Assembly (NCBI RefSeq): GCF_024628805.1
Contig: NZ_CP102382.1
Coordinates: 1,364,001-1,428,000 of the forward strand
From: Paenimyroides aestuarii
GTDB taxonomy: Bacteria; Bacteroidota; Bacteroidia; Flavobacteriales; Flavobacteriaceae
Reading direction: 5' to 3'
DNA: 64,000 bases
Shown: positions 18,702 through 28,056 of the stretch, one piece after another
Numbering within the stretch: the stretch's first letter is position 1
Layout of the letters: each line of letters starts with the position of its first letter
Translations under genes and position numbers: made by a program
Notes under the pieces: model-generated
The model's database searches: none
What the model saw: only the letters and a program-made list of their open reading frames with translations
Told to the model about the DNA's origin: nothing

Positions 18702-18737
18702 CTTGGAAAATCAAACGAAGATTTAAAAATCGTACAT

Positions 18738-18810
18738 GCGGAAGTAGCTCAGTTGGTAGAGCGTCAGCCTTCCAAGCTGAATGTCGCGAGTTCGACCCTC
18801 GTCTTCCGCT
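18738..18810 (+). tRNA. tRNA-Gly (UCC), copy 2
   Basis: Identical to copy 1 and starting exactly 109 bp later; the 36-nt spacers are also nearly identical, so the unit arose by tandem duplication. CCA is not encoded. Confidence 0.97.
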
Positions 18811-18846
18811 CTTGGAAAATCAAACGAAGATTTAAAAATCGTGCAT

Positions 18847-18919
18847 GCGGAAGTAGCTCAGTTGGTAGAGCGTCAGCCTTCCAAGCTGAATGTCGCGAGT
18901 TCGACCCTCGTCTTCCGCT
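18847..18919 (+). tRNA. tRNA-Gly (UCC), copy 3
   Basis: Third identical copy, again 109 bp after the previous one, directly before the terminator at 18931. All three are probably cut from one transcript. Confidence 0.97.
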
Positions 18920-18930
18920 CTTGGAAACAA

Positions 18931-18959
18931 AAAACCTCATCAAACGATGAGGTTTTTTT
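18931..18959 (+). terminator. Terminator of the tRNA-Gly cluster
   Basis: AACCTCATC-AAAC-GATGAGGTT hairpin followed by a run of T. Confidence 0.85.
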
Positions 18960-19024
18960 ATTCTATAAACTTTAATTCTAAAATTTCCTGATATTTTTTT
19001 GGTAGCAGAAAAACGTTTCTTTTC

Positions 19025-19066
19025 AAAAAAAAAAAAACTCTCAACAAGCGTGTTGCTGAGAGTTTT
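19025..19066 (-). terminator. Terminator of aspS
   Basis: On the minus strand CTCTCAGCAAC pairs with GTTGAGAG with a 2-nt bulge, followed by a long T run. Confidence 0.75.
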
Positions 19067-19085
19067 ATTGAGATATTTAGTAAAA

Positions 19086-20840
19086 CTATGCTTTTACATT
19101 CAGCATAATTGATAATTCATCCAATTGTGCGTTATCAATCATTGCAGGTGCATCAATCATTACATCTCTACCCGAATTGTTTTTAGGGAATGCAATAAAA
19201 TCGCGAATGGTTTCTTGACCGCCCAAAATAGCTGTTAATCGATCCAATCCAAAAGCCAAACCTCCGTGTGGTGGTGCACCAAATTGGAAAGCGTTCATTA
19301 AAAAGCCAAACTGTTCTTGAGCTTGTTCTGGTGAAAAACCTAAGTGTTTAAACATTAAAGCCTGCATTTCTTTGTCGTGGATACGGATGGATCCACCACC
19401 AATTTCGTTGCCATTCAGTACCAAATCGTAAGCGTTTGCACGAACTTTACCCGGATCGGTGTCTAACAAGTGCATGTCCTCAGGTTTTGGCGATGTAAAT
19501 GGGTGGTGCATCGCGTGGAACCGCTCGGTTTCTTCGTCCCATTCCAACAACGGAAAATCTACCACCCACAAAGGTGCAAATTCGTTGGGTTTGCGCAAGC
19601 CCATGCGGTTTCCTAATTCCATACGCAATGCCGATAATTGGGCACGCGTTTTGTTTGCCGGACCTGACAAAACCAAAATCAAATCGCCTTCCTTAGCATT
19701 GGTTGCTGCTGCCCATTTTGCTAAATCTTCTTGATCGTAAAATTTATCTACCGATGATTTGTACTGATTGTTTGCTTCGCATTTTACATATACCATGCCC
19801 GATGCACCCACCTGCGGACGCTTCACCCAATCAATCAATGCATCGATTTCTTTACGGGTATAGGTTGCTGCTCCTGGAACGGCAATGCCAACTACTAATT
19901 CTGCTGTATTGAATACAGAGAATTCTTTGTGTTTAGCCACAGCATTTAATTCGCCAAACTTCATTCCAAAACGAATATCCGGTTTGTCGTTCCCGTATGT
20001 TTTCATCGCTTCATCAAACGTCATACGTGGGAATTTTTCAATTTCTATGTTGTGGATTTTCTTTAATAAATGGCGTGTTAATCCTTCAAAAACATTTAAA
20101 ATATCTTCTTGTTCGATAAACGACATTTCGCAATCGATTTGTGTAAATTCTGGCTGGCGGTCGGCACGTAAATCTTCGTCACGGAAACATTTCACAATTT
20201 GGAAATATTTATCCATTCCGCCCACCATTAATAACTGTTTAAAGGTTTGTGGCGATTGTGGTAAAGCGTAAAACTGACCCGGATTCATACGTGAAGGCAC
20301 CACGAAATCGCGCGCCCCTTCGGGTGTAGATTTAATTAAATAAGGCGTTTCAACCTCGCAGAAATCTAAATTCGAAAGATAATTTCGAACCTCTTGCGTT
20401 ACTTTGTGGCGAAACAATAAGCTGTTTTTAACCGGGTTTCTGCGAATATCCAAATAACGGTATTTCATACGAATATCCTCGCCACCGTCGGTTTCGTCTT
20501 CAATGGTAAATGGCGGCAATTGCGACTCGTTTAGAATTGTGAGTTGTTTCACTAAAACCTCGATTTCGCCCGTTGGAATATTGCTGTTTTTAGATTCACG
20601 CTCAATCACCGTACCTTTAACCTGAATAACAAACTCACGGCCTAATGATTTGGCAAGTTGCATAACAGCTGCTTCAGTGCGCGATTCATCAAAAATTAAT
20701 TGGGTGATGCCGTATCGGTCGCGTAAATCAACCCAAATCATAAAACCTTTATCTCGCGATTTTTGAACCCATCCCGCAAGGGTAATTTCTTTATTTACAT
20801 CGGCTAACCGCAGTTCGCCGCAATTGTGACTTCTGTACAT
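19086..20840 (-). CDS. aspS: Aspartyl-tRNA synthetase
   Basis: Charges tRNA-Asp; a class II synthetase of the bacterial type. A longer frame runs to 20939, but its 33-residue extension crosses the promoter box at 20863-20870, so the ATG at 20840 ([15 protein letters not shown], 584 residues) is preferred and fits the family length. The order is an OB-fold anticodon domain (about 1-105), class II motif 2 ([18 protein letters not shown]), a GAD insertion in the middle (about 290-410), and motif 3 ([13 protein letters not shown]) near the C-terminus. It is probably monocistronic, with its own terminator. Confidence 0.97.
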   Translation of the reverse strand: MYRSHNCGELRLADVNKEITLAGWVQKSRDKGFMIWVDLRDRYGITQLIFDESRTEAAVMQLAKSLGREFVIQVKGTVIERESKNSNIPTGEIEVLVKQLTILNESQLPPFTIEDETDGGEDIRMKYRYLDIRRNPVKNSLLFRHKVTQEVRNYLSNLDFCEVETPYLIKSTPEGARDFVVPSRMNPGQFYALPQSPQTFKQLLMVGGMDKYFQIVKCFRDEDLRADRQPEFTQIDCEMSFIEQEDILNVFEGLTRHLLKKIHNIEIEKFPRMTFDEAMKTYGNDKPDIRFGMKFGELNAVAKHKEFSVFNTAELVVGIAVPGAATYTRKEIDALIDWVKRPQVGASGMVYVKCEANNQYKSSVDKFYDQEDLAKWAAATNAKEGDLILVLSGPANKTRAQLSALRMELGNRMGLRKPNEFAPLWVVDFPLLEWDEETERFHAMHHPFTSPKPEDMHLLDTDPGKVRANAYDLVLNGNEIGGGSIRIHDKEMQALMFKHLGFSPEQAQEQFGFLMNAFQFGAPPHGGLAFGLDRLTAILGGQETIRDFIAFPKNNSGRDVMIDAPAMIDNAQLDELSIMLNVKA

Positions 20841-20862
20841 TTTTCTAAAAAAATTGTTTGTG

Positions 20863-20870
20863 CAAATGTA
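20863..20870 (-). promoter_or_regulatory. -7 promoter box for aspS
   Basis: The minus-strand TACATTTG is preceded by TTGTG about 20 nt upstream. It lies 22 nt before the ATG at 20840 and inside the longer frame, which settles the start. Confidence 0.65.
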
Positions 20871-21044
20871 CAATTTTGTGTGTGATTTACCACAATTGTG
20901 TTGTAATTGATTGAATAGGAACATAATTTCTTTTAACATGAAATTTTGTTCTTTGATAGATTTTGAACAAGAGTAGTTGTTTTTAATGATTGTAAAAATT
21001 GAATTTTATAACACAAAACATAATGTTTTGTTAAAAAAAATAAG

Positions 21045-21052
21045 TATGTTTG
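21045..21052 (+). promoter_or_regulatory. Possible -7 box for brnQ
   Basis: TATGTTTG fits TAnnTTTG and lies 28 nt before the brnQ start; the upstream TTTTG is closer than usual (14 nt). Confidence 0.45.
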
Positions 21053-21080
21053 AAAAAAATGAAAATAAATTGGAGAATTC

Positions 21081-22376
21081 ATGGATGTAAGAAAACGTAA
21101 AACCATCCTTTTTCTAGGGATGGCGTTATTTGCTATGTTTTTTGGTGCAGGAAATTTATTATTGCCTGCCTATTTAGGTTTTCAAACCCGAACAGATTGG
21201 ACCTTTACCTTTACCGGATTTTCGATTACTGCTATTTTGGCGCCGGTATTGGCAATTTTTGCAGTAGCTGTTTCTGGAAATTATTTCACCGATTTGGGCG
21301 CACGTGCCAACGTGAAATTGGCCTATATTTTATCGTTAATAAATGTGCTTTGTATTGGCCCTTTAATTGCTTTGCCAAGAGCTGGGGCGTCGGTTTTTGA
21401 AGTTGCCATTCAGCCTATCATACCAACAGCGCAGCCGGTTTGGGTGTGTGTGTTGTTTTTTGGAGCGGTAATGGTGGCATCGTTTTCACTCAATAAAATT
21501 ACTGGAATTTTAGGAAAGATTTTTGCGCCCCTTTTATTGTTTTTTTTAGTGCTACTAATTCTTCCAGGACTTTTTATGGGAGCCACTTTAGCCACTTTGC
21601 CCACGGTGATTGAAGACCGCTTTTATGTTGGCTTTCAAGAAGGATATCAAACCATGGATGTATTGGCAGGATTGATTTTTGCCGTACTTTTAATTGCAGG
21701 TGCCAATCGCAAAGGATACACGCATACAAAGGATAAAATTGACGTAGTGGTAAAATCGGCGCTCTTGGCTGCAGTTTGTATGCTGTTGGTGTATGGCGGT
21801 TTGTTTTATTTAGGTGCACATGCTCAAGCCAATGCATCCGATGTAACACGTTCTTCCTTGCTAATAAGCATTGCTACTCAGTATTTTGGTAGCAACGGCA
21901 TGTATTTAATTTCTTTACTAATGCTTTTGGCGTGTATAACAACAGCTATTGCATTAACGGCAGGCTCGGCAAACTTTTTTGAACGCTTAACGAAAGGAAA
22001 ATTGGGTTATATAGAAGGAGTTATTTCTATTACCTTAATTTCTATTTTCTTAGCCATTACAGGTGTTGATACCATAATAGAATATGCGGCAGCTTTGTTG
22101 AATTTCATCTATCCGGTTACCTTGGTTCTTATATTATCGGTATTGCTTTTTGGAAAAACAATCACCAACCAAAAACCTTATTTTATAACATTGGTAGTTA
22201 CTATGGTGATTTCATTTGTGCGGGTGTTAGCCGGTTGGTTTCCAGAAGAAACTTTTTTAGCCAATCTGTTGAATGCCTTGCCAATGGCGCGATACAATTT
22301 AGAATGGGTTTTACCAGCTGTTTTAACTTTTGTCATAAGTTGCTTTGCTCTGGGAAGAAATTTGAATAGAAGATAA
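21081..22376 (+). CDS. brnQ: Branched-chain amino acid transport protein (BrnQ/LIVCS family)
   Basis: A cation-coupled importer of Leu, Ile and Val in the inner membrane. It has 431 residues with about 12 hydrophobic segments. The N-terminus shows the family signature FLGMALFAMFFGAGNLLLPAYLG; further hallmarks are IGPLIALPRAGASVFEVAI and a C-terminal LLNALPMARYNLEWVLPA. The length is usual. A SRPBCC-like membrane protein gene begins 9 nt later and is probably co-transcribed; the pair ends at a strong terminator (23364). Confidence 0.93.
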   Translation: MDVRKRKTILFLGMALFAMFFGAGNLLLPAYLGFQTRTDWTFTFTGFSITAILAPVLAIFAVAVSGNYFTDLGARANVKLAYILSLINVLCIGPLIALPRAGASVFEVAIQPIIPTAQPVWVCVLFFGAVMVASFSLNKITGILGKIFAPLLLFFLVLLILPGLFMGATLATLPTVIEDRFYVGFQEGYQTMDVLAGLIFAVLLIAGANRKGYTHTKDKIDVVVKSALLAAVCMLLVYGGLFYLGAHAQANASDVTRSSLLISIATQYFGSNGMYLISLLMLLACITTAIALTAGSANFFERLTKGKLGYIEGVISITLISIFLAITGVDTIIEYAAALLNFIYPVTLVLILSVLLFGKTITNQKPYFITLVVTMVISFVRVLAGWFPEETFLANLLNALPMARYNLEWVLPAVLTFVISCFALGRNLNRR

Positions 22377-22385
22377 ATCGCACAA

Positions 22386-23336
22386 ATGAAAATAAAAAAT
22401 GTTTCGCAATATGCGGGGTTTGTATTAGGAATTTTATACGGTATTGCATTTAGATTGCTTTCAGATATGGATCATTTAAGTGGTTTGTATGATTTATTCA
22501 GTATCACATTTATATGGATAATTCCTACACTAATAGGTCTTTTTCCAATTTTGTTTTCATCGAACAAACTGTACTTATCACCCTTAAAATTATTTTTATA
22601 CCCCATTATAAGTGTTTTTTTGTTTTTAATCACCACTTACCTTACAGGTTTAGAAGATGTTTTTTGTTTATTCATTATGGGAATTCCTTGTTTTATTGCA
22701 GCTGGTGTTTTAGGAATTTTACTTGGTGCATTTCTAAAAGATAAAATAGTTAACAAAAAAATATATTCCATTTTTCTACTACCTTTGATCTTAAGCCCGG
22801 TAGAAAATATCTTTCCCAATAAGTCTCAGGTTTTTAAAGAAACCCATTCTGTTATTATTCATAAAAGTGCATCAGCTATTTTTCCTAATTTGCTAGAAGT
22901 ACAACCTATTAATACAATCGTATATGGAAATGGATTTTTTCAAACTGTTGGAATTCCTACACCCATAAACTCTAAAATTTTTAGCAAAGATAGTTTGTTG
23001 TATCGGATTGGATATTTTACAGATGATTTAAAGTTATACGAAAGTGTCGAAGAATTAAAGGAAAATCATTTTGTGAGTTTTCAAGTTCATTTAGATAAGT
23101 CAGAATTAAGAGATAAACCCACGGATTTACATATAATGAAAAGTGATTATTTTAAATTCGGAAAAATAAGTTATGAATTAATACCTATCAATAATACTAC
23201 AACCAAAGTTGTTTTATCATGCGAATACACCATCAATTCAAAAATGAATTTTTATGCAAACTTCTGGGCTAAAAATATTATTGCCGACTTTGAAAAGCGT
23301 TTATTGAAAAGCATAAAAAACAATTTAGAAGCTTAA
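22386..23336 (+). CDS. Membrane protein with possible SRPBCC-like C-terminal domain
   Basis: It has 316 residues. The first ~150 include four or five hydrophobic helices (VLGILYGIAFRLL, FIWIIPTLIGLFPILF, LYPIISVFLFLITTYLTG, IPCFIAAGVLGILLGAFL). The C-terminal ~170 residues (from FKETHSVIIHKSASAIFPNL to LLKSIKNNLEA) resemble a START/SRPBCC ligand-binding fold: an opening strand, a YKL-type central strand, and a long last helix NFWAKNIIADFEKRLLKSI. It follows brnQ by 9 nt. The domain match is by pattern only and the function is unknown. Confidence 0.6.
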   Translation: MKIKNVSQYAGFVLGILYGIAFRLLSDMDHLSGLYDLFSITFIWIIPTLIGLFPILFSSNKLYLSPLKLFLYPIISVFLFLITTYLTGLEDVFCLFIMGIPCFIAAGVLGILLGAFLKDKIVNKKIYSIFLLPLILSPVENIFPNKSQVFKETHSVIIHKSASAIFPNLLEVQPINTIVYGNGFFQTVGIPTPINSKIFSKDSLLYRIGYFTDDLKLYESVEELKENHFVSFQVHLDKSELRDKPTDLHIMKSDYFKFGKISYELIPINNTTTKVVLSCEYTINSKMNFYANFWAKNIIADFEKRLLKSIKNNLEA

Positions 23337-23363
23337 GATTATTCCTGCTTTTGTTTATAAAAG

Positions 23364-23408
23364 AAAACCCAACAAAGCGTTAAGTTAGCAACGTTTTGTT
23401 GGGTTTTT
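23364..23408. terminator. Bidirectional terminator between brnQ unit and lipoprotein
   Basis: AACCCAACAAA and TTTTGTTGGGTT pair with inner GCGTT/AACG; an A run on the left and a T run on the right serve both convergent units. Confidence 0.85.
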
Positions 23409-23428
23409 CAAAAATTGATTAATGGGTA

Positions 23429-23803
23429 TTATCTATCCGCATCAGCTGTCCAAGTAGCACCATCTTTTAAATACAATATGGTTAGATTGCTTGCATTGAT
23501 TCGGATATAGTGGGTTTCTGTTGATCCAATCATAACAGCAGTGTTTTCGTTTTTTTCGATTTCAACACCAGTAATATCTGGTATTCCGTCTGAAAATAGA
23601 AAGTTATATTTATCGCCTACTTTTACAACTTGAACATTTCCATTATCATTCGATTTTGTTTCATCACTATTTACGTAACTCACATTCCCATTATATCGAC
23701 CAATAAAGAAATCATTGTTTGCAGGATCGTCATCATCACTACATGCTGTAAATACAAAAATTGATAAACATAAGATTCCAAAGATTTTTAAAACATTTTT
23801 CAT
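23429..23803 (-). CDS. Small hypothetical lipoprotein
   Basis: The longest frame starts at 23854, but the lipoprotein signal begins at the internal Met at 23803 (MKNVLKIFGILCLSIF...TACSDDDD), giving 124 residues. The lipidated Cys is followed by SDDDD, typical of Bacteroidota lipoproteins. The mature part is a small beta protein (FFIGRYNGNVSYV, VVKVGDKYNFLFSDG, HYIRINASNLTILYL), perhaps lipocalin-like in strand pattern. It shares the bidirectional terminator at 23364. The function is unknown. Confidence 0.65.
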   Translation of the reverse strand: MKNVLKIFGILCLSIFVFTACSDDDDPANNDFFIGRYNGNVSYVNSDETKSNDNGNVQVVKVGDKYNFLFSDGIPDITGVEIEKNENTAVMIGSTETHYIRINASNLTILYLKDGATWTADADR

Positions 23804-23939
23804 AGCTTTTAAATATTTAATGTTACACCTAACAAAGTTCAATGATTGTGCCATGTGCCAAATTCATGATTTTTAGTGCTTCGGTATCCAAAAAATATTT
23901 AAAAAGTGTTCCTTTTTTCTACAAAAAGGGTAAAGCAGA

Positions 23940-25088
23940 TTATTGATTTAAGAATTTTTTAAGATATAAAGTTGCAAGCAAAGCTCCTGTAAATGCCATC
24001 CCCACACCCACAAGTACGGGTGCATTATAAGCAAAGCCCAAAGTGATAGGAATGCCTCCAAAATATGCCCCTAATGTATTGCCAATATTAAAACTAGCTT
24101 GCCCGGCAGCAGCTGCGATATTTTCGGAACCTTTTGCCGACGTAATCAGCATCATTTGCAAAGGCGAACCAATAGTAAAGGCTACCAACCCCGTGCAAAA
24201 TGCCATTATATAGGTCAACGATTCAATATGAGCCGTGAAATGAACAACCGTTAAAGTAACCGACATCGTTAAAAAGCAACCAATTGCAGCTTTCGTAGGT
24301 GAAAAAGCATCGGCCAATTTTCCGCCTAAAATATTCCCGATAAACATTCCAAAACCAATCAAAATCATAATAATAGGAACATGACTTTCAGGAAGTTTGC
24401 CCACCTTTGTAACCATTGGCGCAATATAGGAAATCCAAGCAAATAAGCCGCCAGTTCCAATAGATATAATAGCTACAATAAGCCATGCTTTGACGCGTGT
24501 AAAATAGGATAATTGCTGTTTTAAATCGCCGTTTGCAGTATTGTTTAAAGCGGGCAACCAAAAATAAATGCTGGCAAAAGTGACCAAACCCAACAAAGCA
24601 ATAATTGCATAGGTAATGCGCCACGAGAAATGATGACCAATATACGTTCCCAATGGCACACCGGCTAAGTTGGCAATCGTCATTCCGGTAAACATAAAGG
24701 CAATTGCTTGTGCTTCTTTTCCTTTTTTTGCTAATTGCGCTGCCACAACCGATCCCACACCAAAAAAAGCTCCATGGGGCAAGCCCGATAAAAACCGGCT
24801 ACCGGCAAGGGTGTAATATTCAGGAGCAATAGCAAACAATCCGTTAAAAAAAACAAACAACAGCATTAAGAAAAGTAATACTTTTTTCGGTGCAATTTTT
24901 CCTGTAAACAATGTTAAGACAGGTGCGCCAATCACCACTCCCAAAGCGTACAACGCAATAAAATGAGCCGCTTGCGTAATTTCTATTTGTTGGTCTTTGG
25001 CAATATCAGGCAAAATACCCATCATGGTAAACTCCGTCATTCCTATGGCCAAACCGCCAAAAGCCAAAGCAATCAATCCTTTGTTCAT
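23940..25088 (-). CDS. MFS transporter, DHA1/AraJ-like efflux permease
   Basis: It has 382 residues with about 12 membrane helices and a short N-terminus (MNKGLIALAFGGLAIGMTEF). The TM1 end GMTEFTMMGILPDIA and TM4-5 region SRFLSGLPHGAFFGVGSVVAA, then GVPLGTYIGHHFSWR, are typical of the DHA1 drug and sugar efflux group including AraJ. It probably exports a small molecule with proton antiport, but the substrate cannot be told. It stands alone and is divergent from the DUF6891-type gene. Confidence 0.85.
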   Translation of the reverse strand: MNKGLIALAFGGLAIGMTEFTMMGILPDIAKDQQIEITQAAHFIALYALGVVIGAPVLTLFTGKIAPKKVLLFLMLLFVFFNGLFAIAPEYYTLAGSRFLSGLPHGAFFGVGSVVAAQLAKKGKEAQAIAFMFTGMTIANLAGVPLGTYIGHHFSWRITYAIIALLGLVTFASIYFWLPALNNTANGDLKQQLSYFTRVKAWLIVAIISIGTGGLFAWISYIAPMVTKVGKLPESHVPIIMILIGFGMFIGNILGGKLADAFSPTKAAIGCFLTMSVTLTVVHFTAHIESLTYIMAFCTGLVAFTIGSPLQMMLITSAKGSENIAAAAGQASFNIGNTLGAYFGGIPITLGFAYNAPVLVGVGMAFTGALLATLYLKKFLNQ

Positions 25089-25294
25089 AGCTTCGTTTTA
25101 TTAAGAATTTGCAAAGGTACAGCTTCCTTTATAAATAAGGGTTAGGTAAATAAAATCATTTTAAAACTTTAAAAAACAAATTTTTTGTCTTAAAATTGAT
25201 AAAAAAAAGCATTCAGTATATTTAAAATTTAAAAGGAATTGATATATTCGTACAGTAAAATTTTAAAAAGTTAAAGGCTTTAAAGCAAATTTGT

Positions 25295-25948
25295 ATGAAA
25301 CAAAGTATGTCTGAAGATCAGCAATTTATTTTTGATTCGATTTACACACAAGTACGTTCTGGATTTTATAGTTTAGAAGAGATCCAAGCCAATATTATCG
25401 AAGAAATAGAGGATAATGGTTTTGAAGATGAAATTTCGGAAGAATGGGCACACGAACAAATAAACCAAGAGTATGAAACGCTTTTGAACGAAAGTAAAAA
25501 TTGGGGTGAAGATACCCAAACCCAACGTTTAATTGCTGCTTTTGACGAGTTGGCGGAAAAAAAAATCATTGCACTGCACTATGCCGGATTTACGATTGAT
25601 GACGGGGAATATGAAGTGGTAGAAGTAGAACGCACTTTAATTGACAACGACGAAAAATCGGAAGGATATTGCTTTTATCACGGTCAAGATTTAGAACGCG
25701 CCGTTCGTGGCGAAGGACTGTATATTAGTTTTCAAAAAGTTAATAACGAAAGTGATGCTGTAAGCAAAGAAGTGGCAAAAAAAATCGTGGAAGTTTTAGA
25801 AAAGCATGGTTTGAAAGTGGATTGGAACGGAAAAGCAGCCACACGCATTTTACTGCCAGATTTTAAATGGGAAAAAGTATATGATGAAGACGATCGCGAT
25901 TTGTTGAATTACAACTATGTAATCGATGCGATTTTACTGAATAAATAA
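25295..25948 (+). CDS. DUF6891-like protein
   Basis: It has 217 residues, acidic and soluble, without a signal peptide. The C-terminal ~150 residues fit the DUF6891 pattern: a helix RLIAAFDELAEKKIIALHYAG, then GYCFYHGQDLERAVRGEGLYISF and a final VEVLEKHGLKVDWNGKAATRI. Proteins of this group are cytoplasmic and uncharacterised. The N-terminal ~70 residues are helical and Glu-rich. A second Met four residues in could also start translation. A bidirectional terminator follows. Confidence 0.7.
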   Translation: MKQSMSEDQQFIFDSIYTQVRSGFYSLEEIQANIIEEIEDNGFEDEISEEWAHEQINQEYETLLNESKNWGEDTQTQRLIAAFDELAEKKIIALHYAGFTIDDGEYEVVEVERTLIDNDEKSEGYCFYHGQDLERAVRGEGLYISFQKVNNESDAVSKEVAKKIVEVLEKHGLKVDWNGKAATRILLPDFKWEKVYDEDDRDLLNYNYVIDAILLNK

Positions 25949-25976
25949 AAAAACCACTCAGCCGAGTGGTTTTTTT
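25947..25976. terminator. Bidirectional terminator
   Basis: ACCACTC-AGCC-GAGTGGT hairpin with A7 on the left and T7 on the right, between convergent genes. Confidence 0.85.
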
Positions 25977-25983
25977 GTGAAAT

Positions 25984-26490
25984 TTAGATAGAATCGATTA
26001 ATAACTTATAAAAATCAATCAACGCTTTTGCAGCACCAATTTTATCTTCAAATTCTAAATGATATTTACTGGCCACTTTCCATTTGCCATCGCTATAATT
26101 TGACTCAATATGTGGTTCGAACGCATTTTGTTTAGCTATTTTTTCTAAACCACAATTAATAACTGTTTCTTGAAGGGTGTTTCTGAACGAGAGGTTGTTA
26201 CATGAAATTTTCAGCATTTCTTTTTTCCGAGAAAATAAACTCATAAAATGATTTCGAGAGGTGATTTCAAATGAATGAAAATTACAATTACTTAATATCA
26301 AATCAACAGTCCCTAAGTTATAATTACCTAATTCATTGCGCATCTTTATTGTCATATTCTTGTAAGTAACTTCAATAATATATTCGCTAATAGGAAGCTT
26401 GCTTCCGCCAACCCCGCCAACTTTATAGTCGGTAAAAGAGAATAGCGCATTTTCATATGAATCGGCTAAAGCTTTATATTCATTTTCCAT
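25984..26490 (-). CDS. Hypothetical cytoplasmic protein
   Basis: It has 168 residues with no signal peptide or membrane helix. An alternation of strands (SEYIIEVTYKNMTIKMRNEL, NYNLGTVDLILSN) and a C-terminal helix (GAAKALIDFYKLLIDSI) suggests an alpha/beta fold, but no family is recognised. It is divergent from the DUF72 gene and convergent with the DUF6891-type gene, with which it shares a terminator. The function is unknown. Confidence 0.55.
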   Translation of the reverse strand: MENEYKALADSYENALFSFTDYKVGGVGGSKLPISEYIIEVTYKNMTIKMRNELGNYNLGTVDLILSNCNFHSFEITSRNHFMSLFSRKKEMLKISCNNLSFRNTLQETVINCGLEKIAKQNAFEPHIESNYSDGKWKVASKYHLEFEDKIGAAKALIDFYKLLIDSI

Positions 26491-26586
26491 CCAGAAAAGA
26501 GATTAAAATTTGTTTAAAAAATCAGTTTGTAATTATACATAATTATTTTCACTATTTTTTTATAAAATACGTATCTTTAAATAAAA

Positions 26587-27468
26587 ATGAAATTTGGAAA
26601 AGTTGCCGATCCGTCTTTAATAGATTTTACCTTGCCGCCCACTGCGCCCGAAACCTATACGGTTTTAGCACATACTCCTAAAAGCGATTTTGAAGTTTTT
26701 GTAGGTTGTGCCAAATGGAACAAAACCGATTTAAAGAATTTCTATCCCAGAGGCACAAAAGATGAATTAACCTATTATTCGCAACAGTTCAACAGTATTG
26801 AGCTGAATGCTACCTATTACAGCGCACCTTCTAAAGAACAAGTACAGATTTGGAATGCTAAAACTCCTGAAAATTTTAAGTTTTTTCCTAAAATACCACA
26901 ATCAATCAGTCATTACAGCAGGTTGTTGAACACCAACGAAAAAGTATTGGCGTTTACAGATGCGTTGGCGTTTTTTGAAAACAAGTTAGGAATGATTTTT
27001 CTGCAAATGCACGAAAATTTTAAACCAAAAGATTTTAGCCGATTGCAACAGTTTATCGAAGAATTTCCAAAAGGTTTTCCGTTAGCAATTGAGGTTCGCA
27101 ATGAAGAATGGTTTGCCGATAAAACTATTTTCAATACATATTGCAATTTGTTGCAACAGCACCATGTAGCAAATATTATTGTTGACACTGCTGGTCGGCG
27201 TGATATGCTGCATATGCGGTTAACAAGCAACACAGCATTTGTGCGCTATGTAGGTGCCAATAACGCTGCCGATTACGAAAGACTAAACGATTGGCTTTCG
27301 GTGCTTAAAGATTGGCGCGAAAACGGTTTGCAAAAACTGTATTTTTTTATTCATCAAAACACCGAGGTTGAATCACCTTTATTGGCTACTCATTTTATAA
27401 AGCAGTTAAATGATGCGTTTAAATTGAATCTTCCATATCCAGGAAAAGAAGAATTGTCACTATTTTAA
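26587..27468 (+). CDS. DUF72 family protein (YecE-like TIM barrel)
   Basis: It has 293 residues. The DUF72 hallmarks are VGCAKWNKTDLKNFYPRG (about 38-55), the FNSIELNATYYSAPS segment, FKFFPKIPQSISH, a strand with MIFLQMHENF and PLAIEVRNEEWF. DUF72 proteins form TIM barrels of unknown activity. Genes for a DinB-like DUF1572 protein and a DUF2071 protein follow at 11 and 1 nt, so the three form one operon. Confidence 0.88.
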   Translation: MKFGKVADPSLIDFTLPPTAPETYTVLAHTPKSDFEVFVGCAKWNKTDLKNFYPRGTKDELTYYSQQFNSIELNATYYSAPSKEQVQIWNAKTPENFKFFPKIPQSISHYSRLLNTNEKVLAFTDALAFFENKLGMIFLQMHENFKPKDFSRLQQFIEEFPKGFPLAIEVRNEEWFADKTIFNTYCNLLQQHHVANIIVDTAGRRDMLHMRLTSNTAFVRYVGANNAADYERLNDWLSVLKDWRENGLQKLYFFIHQNTEVESPLLATHFIKQLNDAFKLNLPYPGKEELSLF

Positions 27469-27479
27469 AATCAAACCTT

Positions 27480-28055
27480 ATGGAATCAACATTTATAGAA
27501 AGTGTAAAAAAACAGTTTGCTTATTACAAACAGTTGGGTGATAAAACATTTGAACAACTGCATGAAACCGATTTTTTTTGGCAATTTAATGAGGAAAGCA
27601 ACAGCATTGCCATTATAGTAAAACATTTGTGGGGAAATATGCTTTCACGATGGACTGATTTTTTTATAACCGATGGCGAAAAAGAATGGCGTAACCGTGA
27701 TTCCGAATTTGAAAATGACTTAAAGTCTGCCCAAGAGGTTCTAGAAAAATGGGAAGCTGGCTGGAACCGTTTGTTTGCCACCCTGAACAGCTTATCGGAT
27801 GCTGATTTAAGCACAATCGTCTATATTCGAAATGAAGGGCACACGGTGCAAGAGGCTATTAACCGCCAACTAGCGCATTATCCTTATCATGTGGGACAAA
27901 TTGTTTTTATTGGTAAAATGATTCAAAACAACAAGTGGCACTCGTTATCAATTCCTCGGAATCAATCTCAGAAATACAATGCCAACAAATTTTCTACAGA
28001 GAAACAGCGCAAGCATTTTACCGATGATTTGTTAAACGATAAACACCGAAAATAA
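27480..28055 (+). CDS. DinB-superfamily protein (DUF1572)
   Basis: It has 191 residues, predicted as a four-helix bundle. DinB-type metal-ligand candidates are His in SIAIIVKHLWGNM and the pair in QLAHYPYHVGQI; the segment WTDFF..DGEKEWRNRDSEF is characteristic of DUF1572. Proteins of this fold often act as metal-dependent thiol transferases, but no activity is known for this group. It is the middle gene of a DUF72-DUF1572-DUF2071 operon. Confidence 0.82.
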   Translation: MESTFIESVKKQFAYYKQLGDKTFEQLHETDFFWQFNEESNSIAIIVKHLWGNMLSRWTDFFITDGEKEWRNRDSEFENDLKSAQEVLEKWEAGWNRLFATLNSLSDADLSTIVYIRNEGHTVQEAINRQLAHYPYHVGQIVFIGKMIQNNKWHSLSIPRNQSQKYNANKFSTEKQRKHFTDDLLNDKHRK

Positions 28056-28056
28056 T

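Noticed and set aside
18595..18950. Tandem 109-bp repeat as a CRISPR array
   Set aside because: The repeat unit is a tRNA gene plus spacer; repeats are long and spacers nearly identical. No other array-like pattern was noticed in the window.
18578..18975. Three overlapping open frames containing AEVAQLVERQPSKLNV repeats
   Set aside because: They are translations of the three tRNA-Gly genes and spacers; the tRNAs explain the repeat fully.
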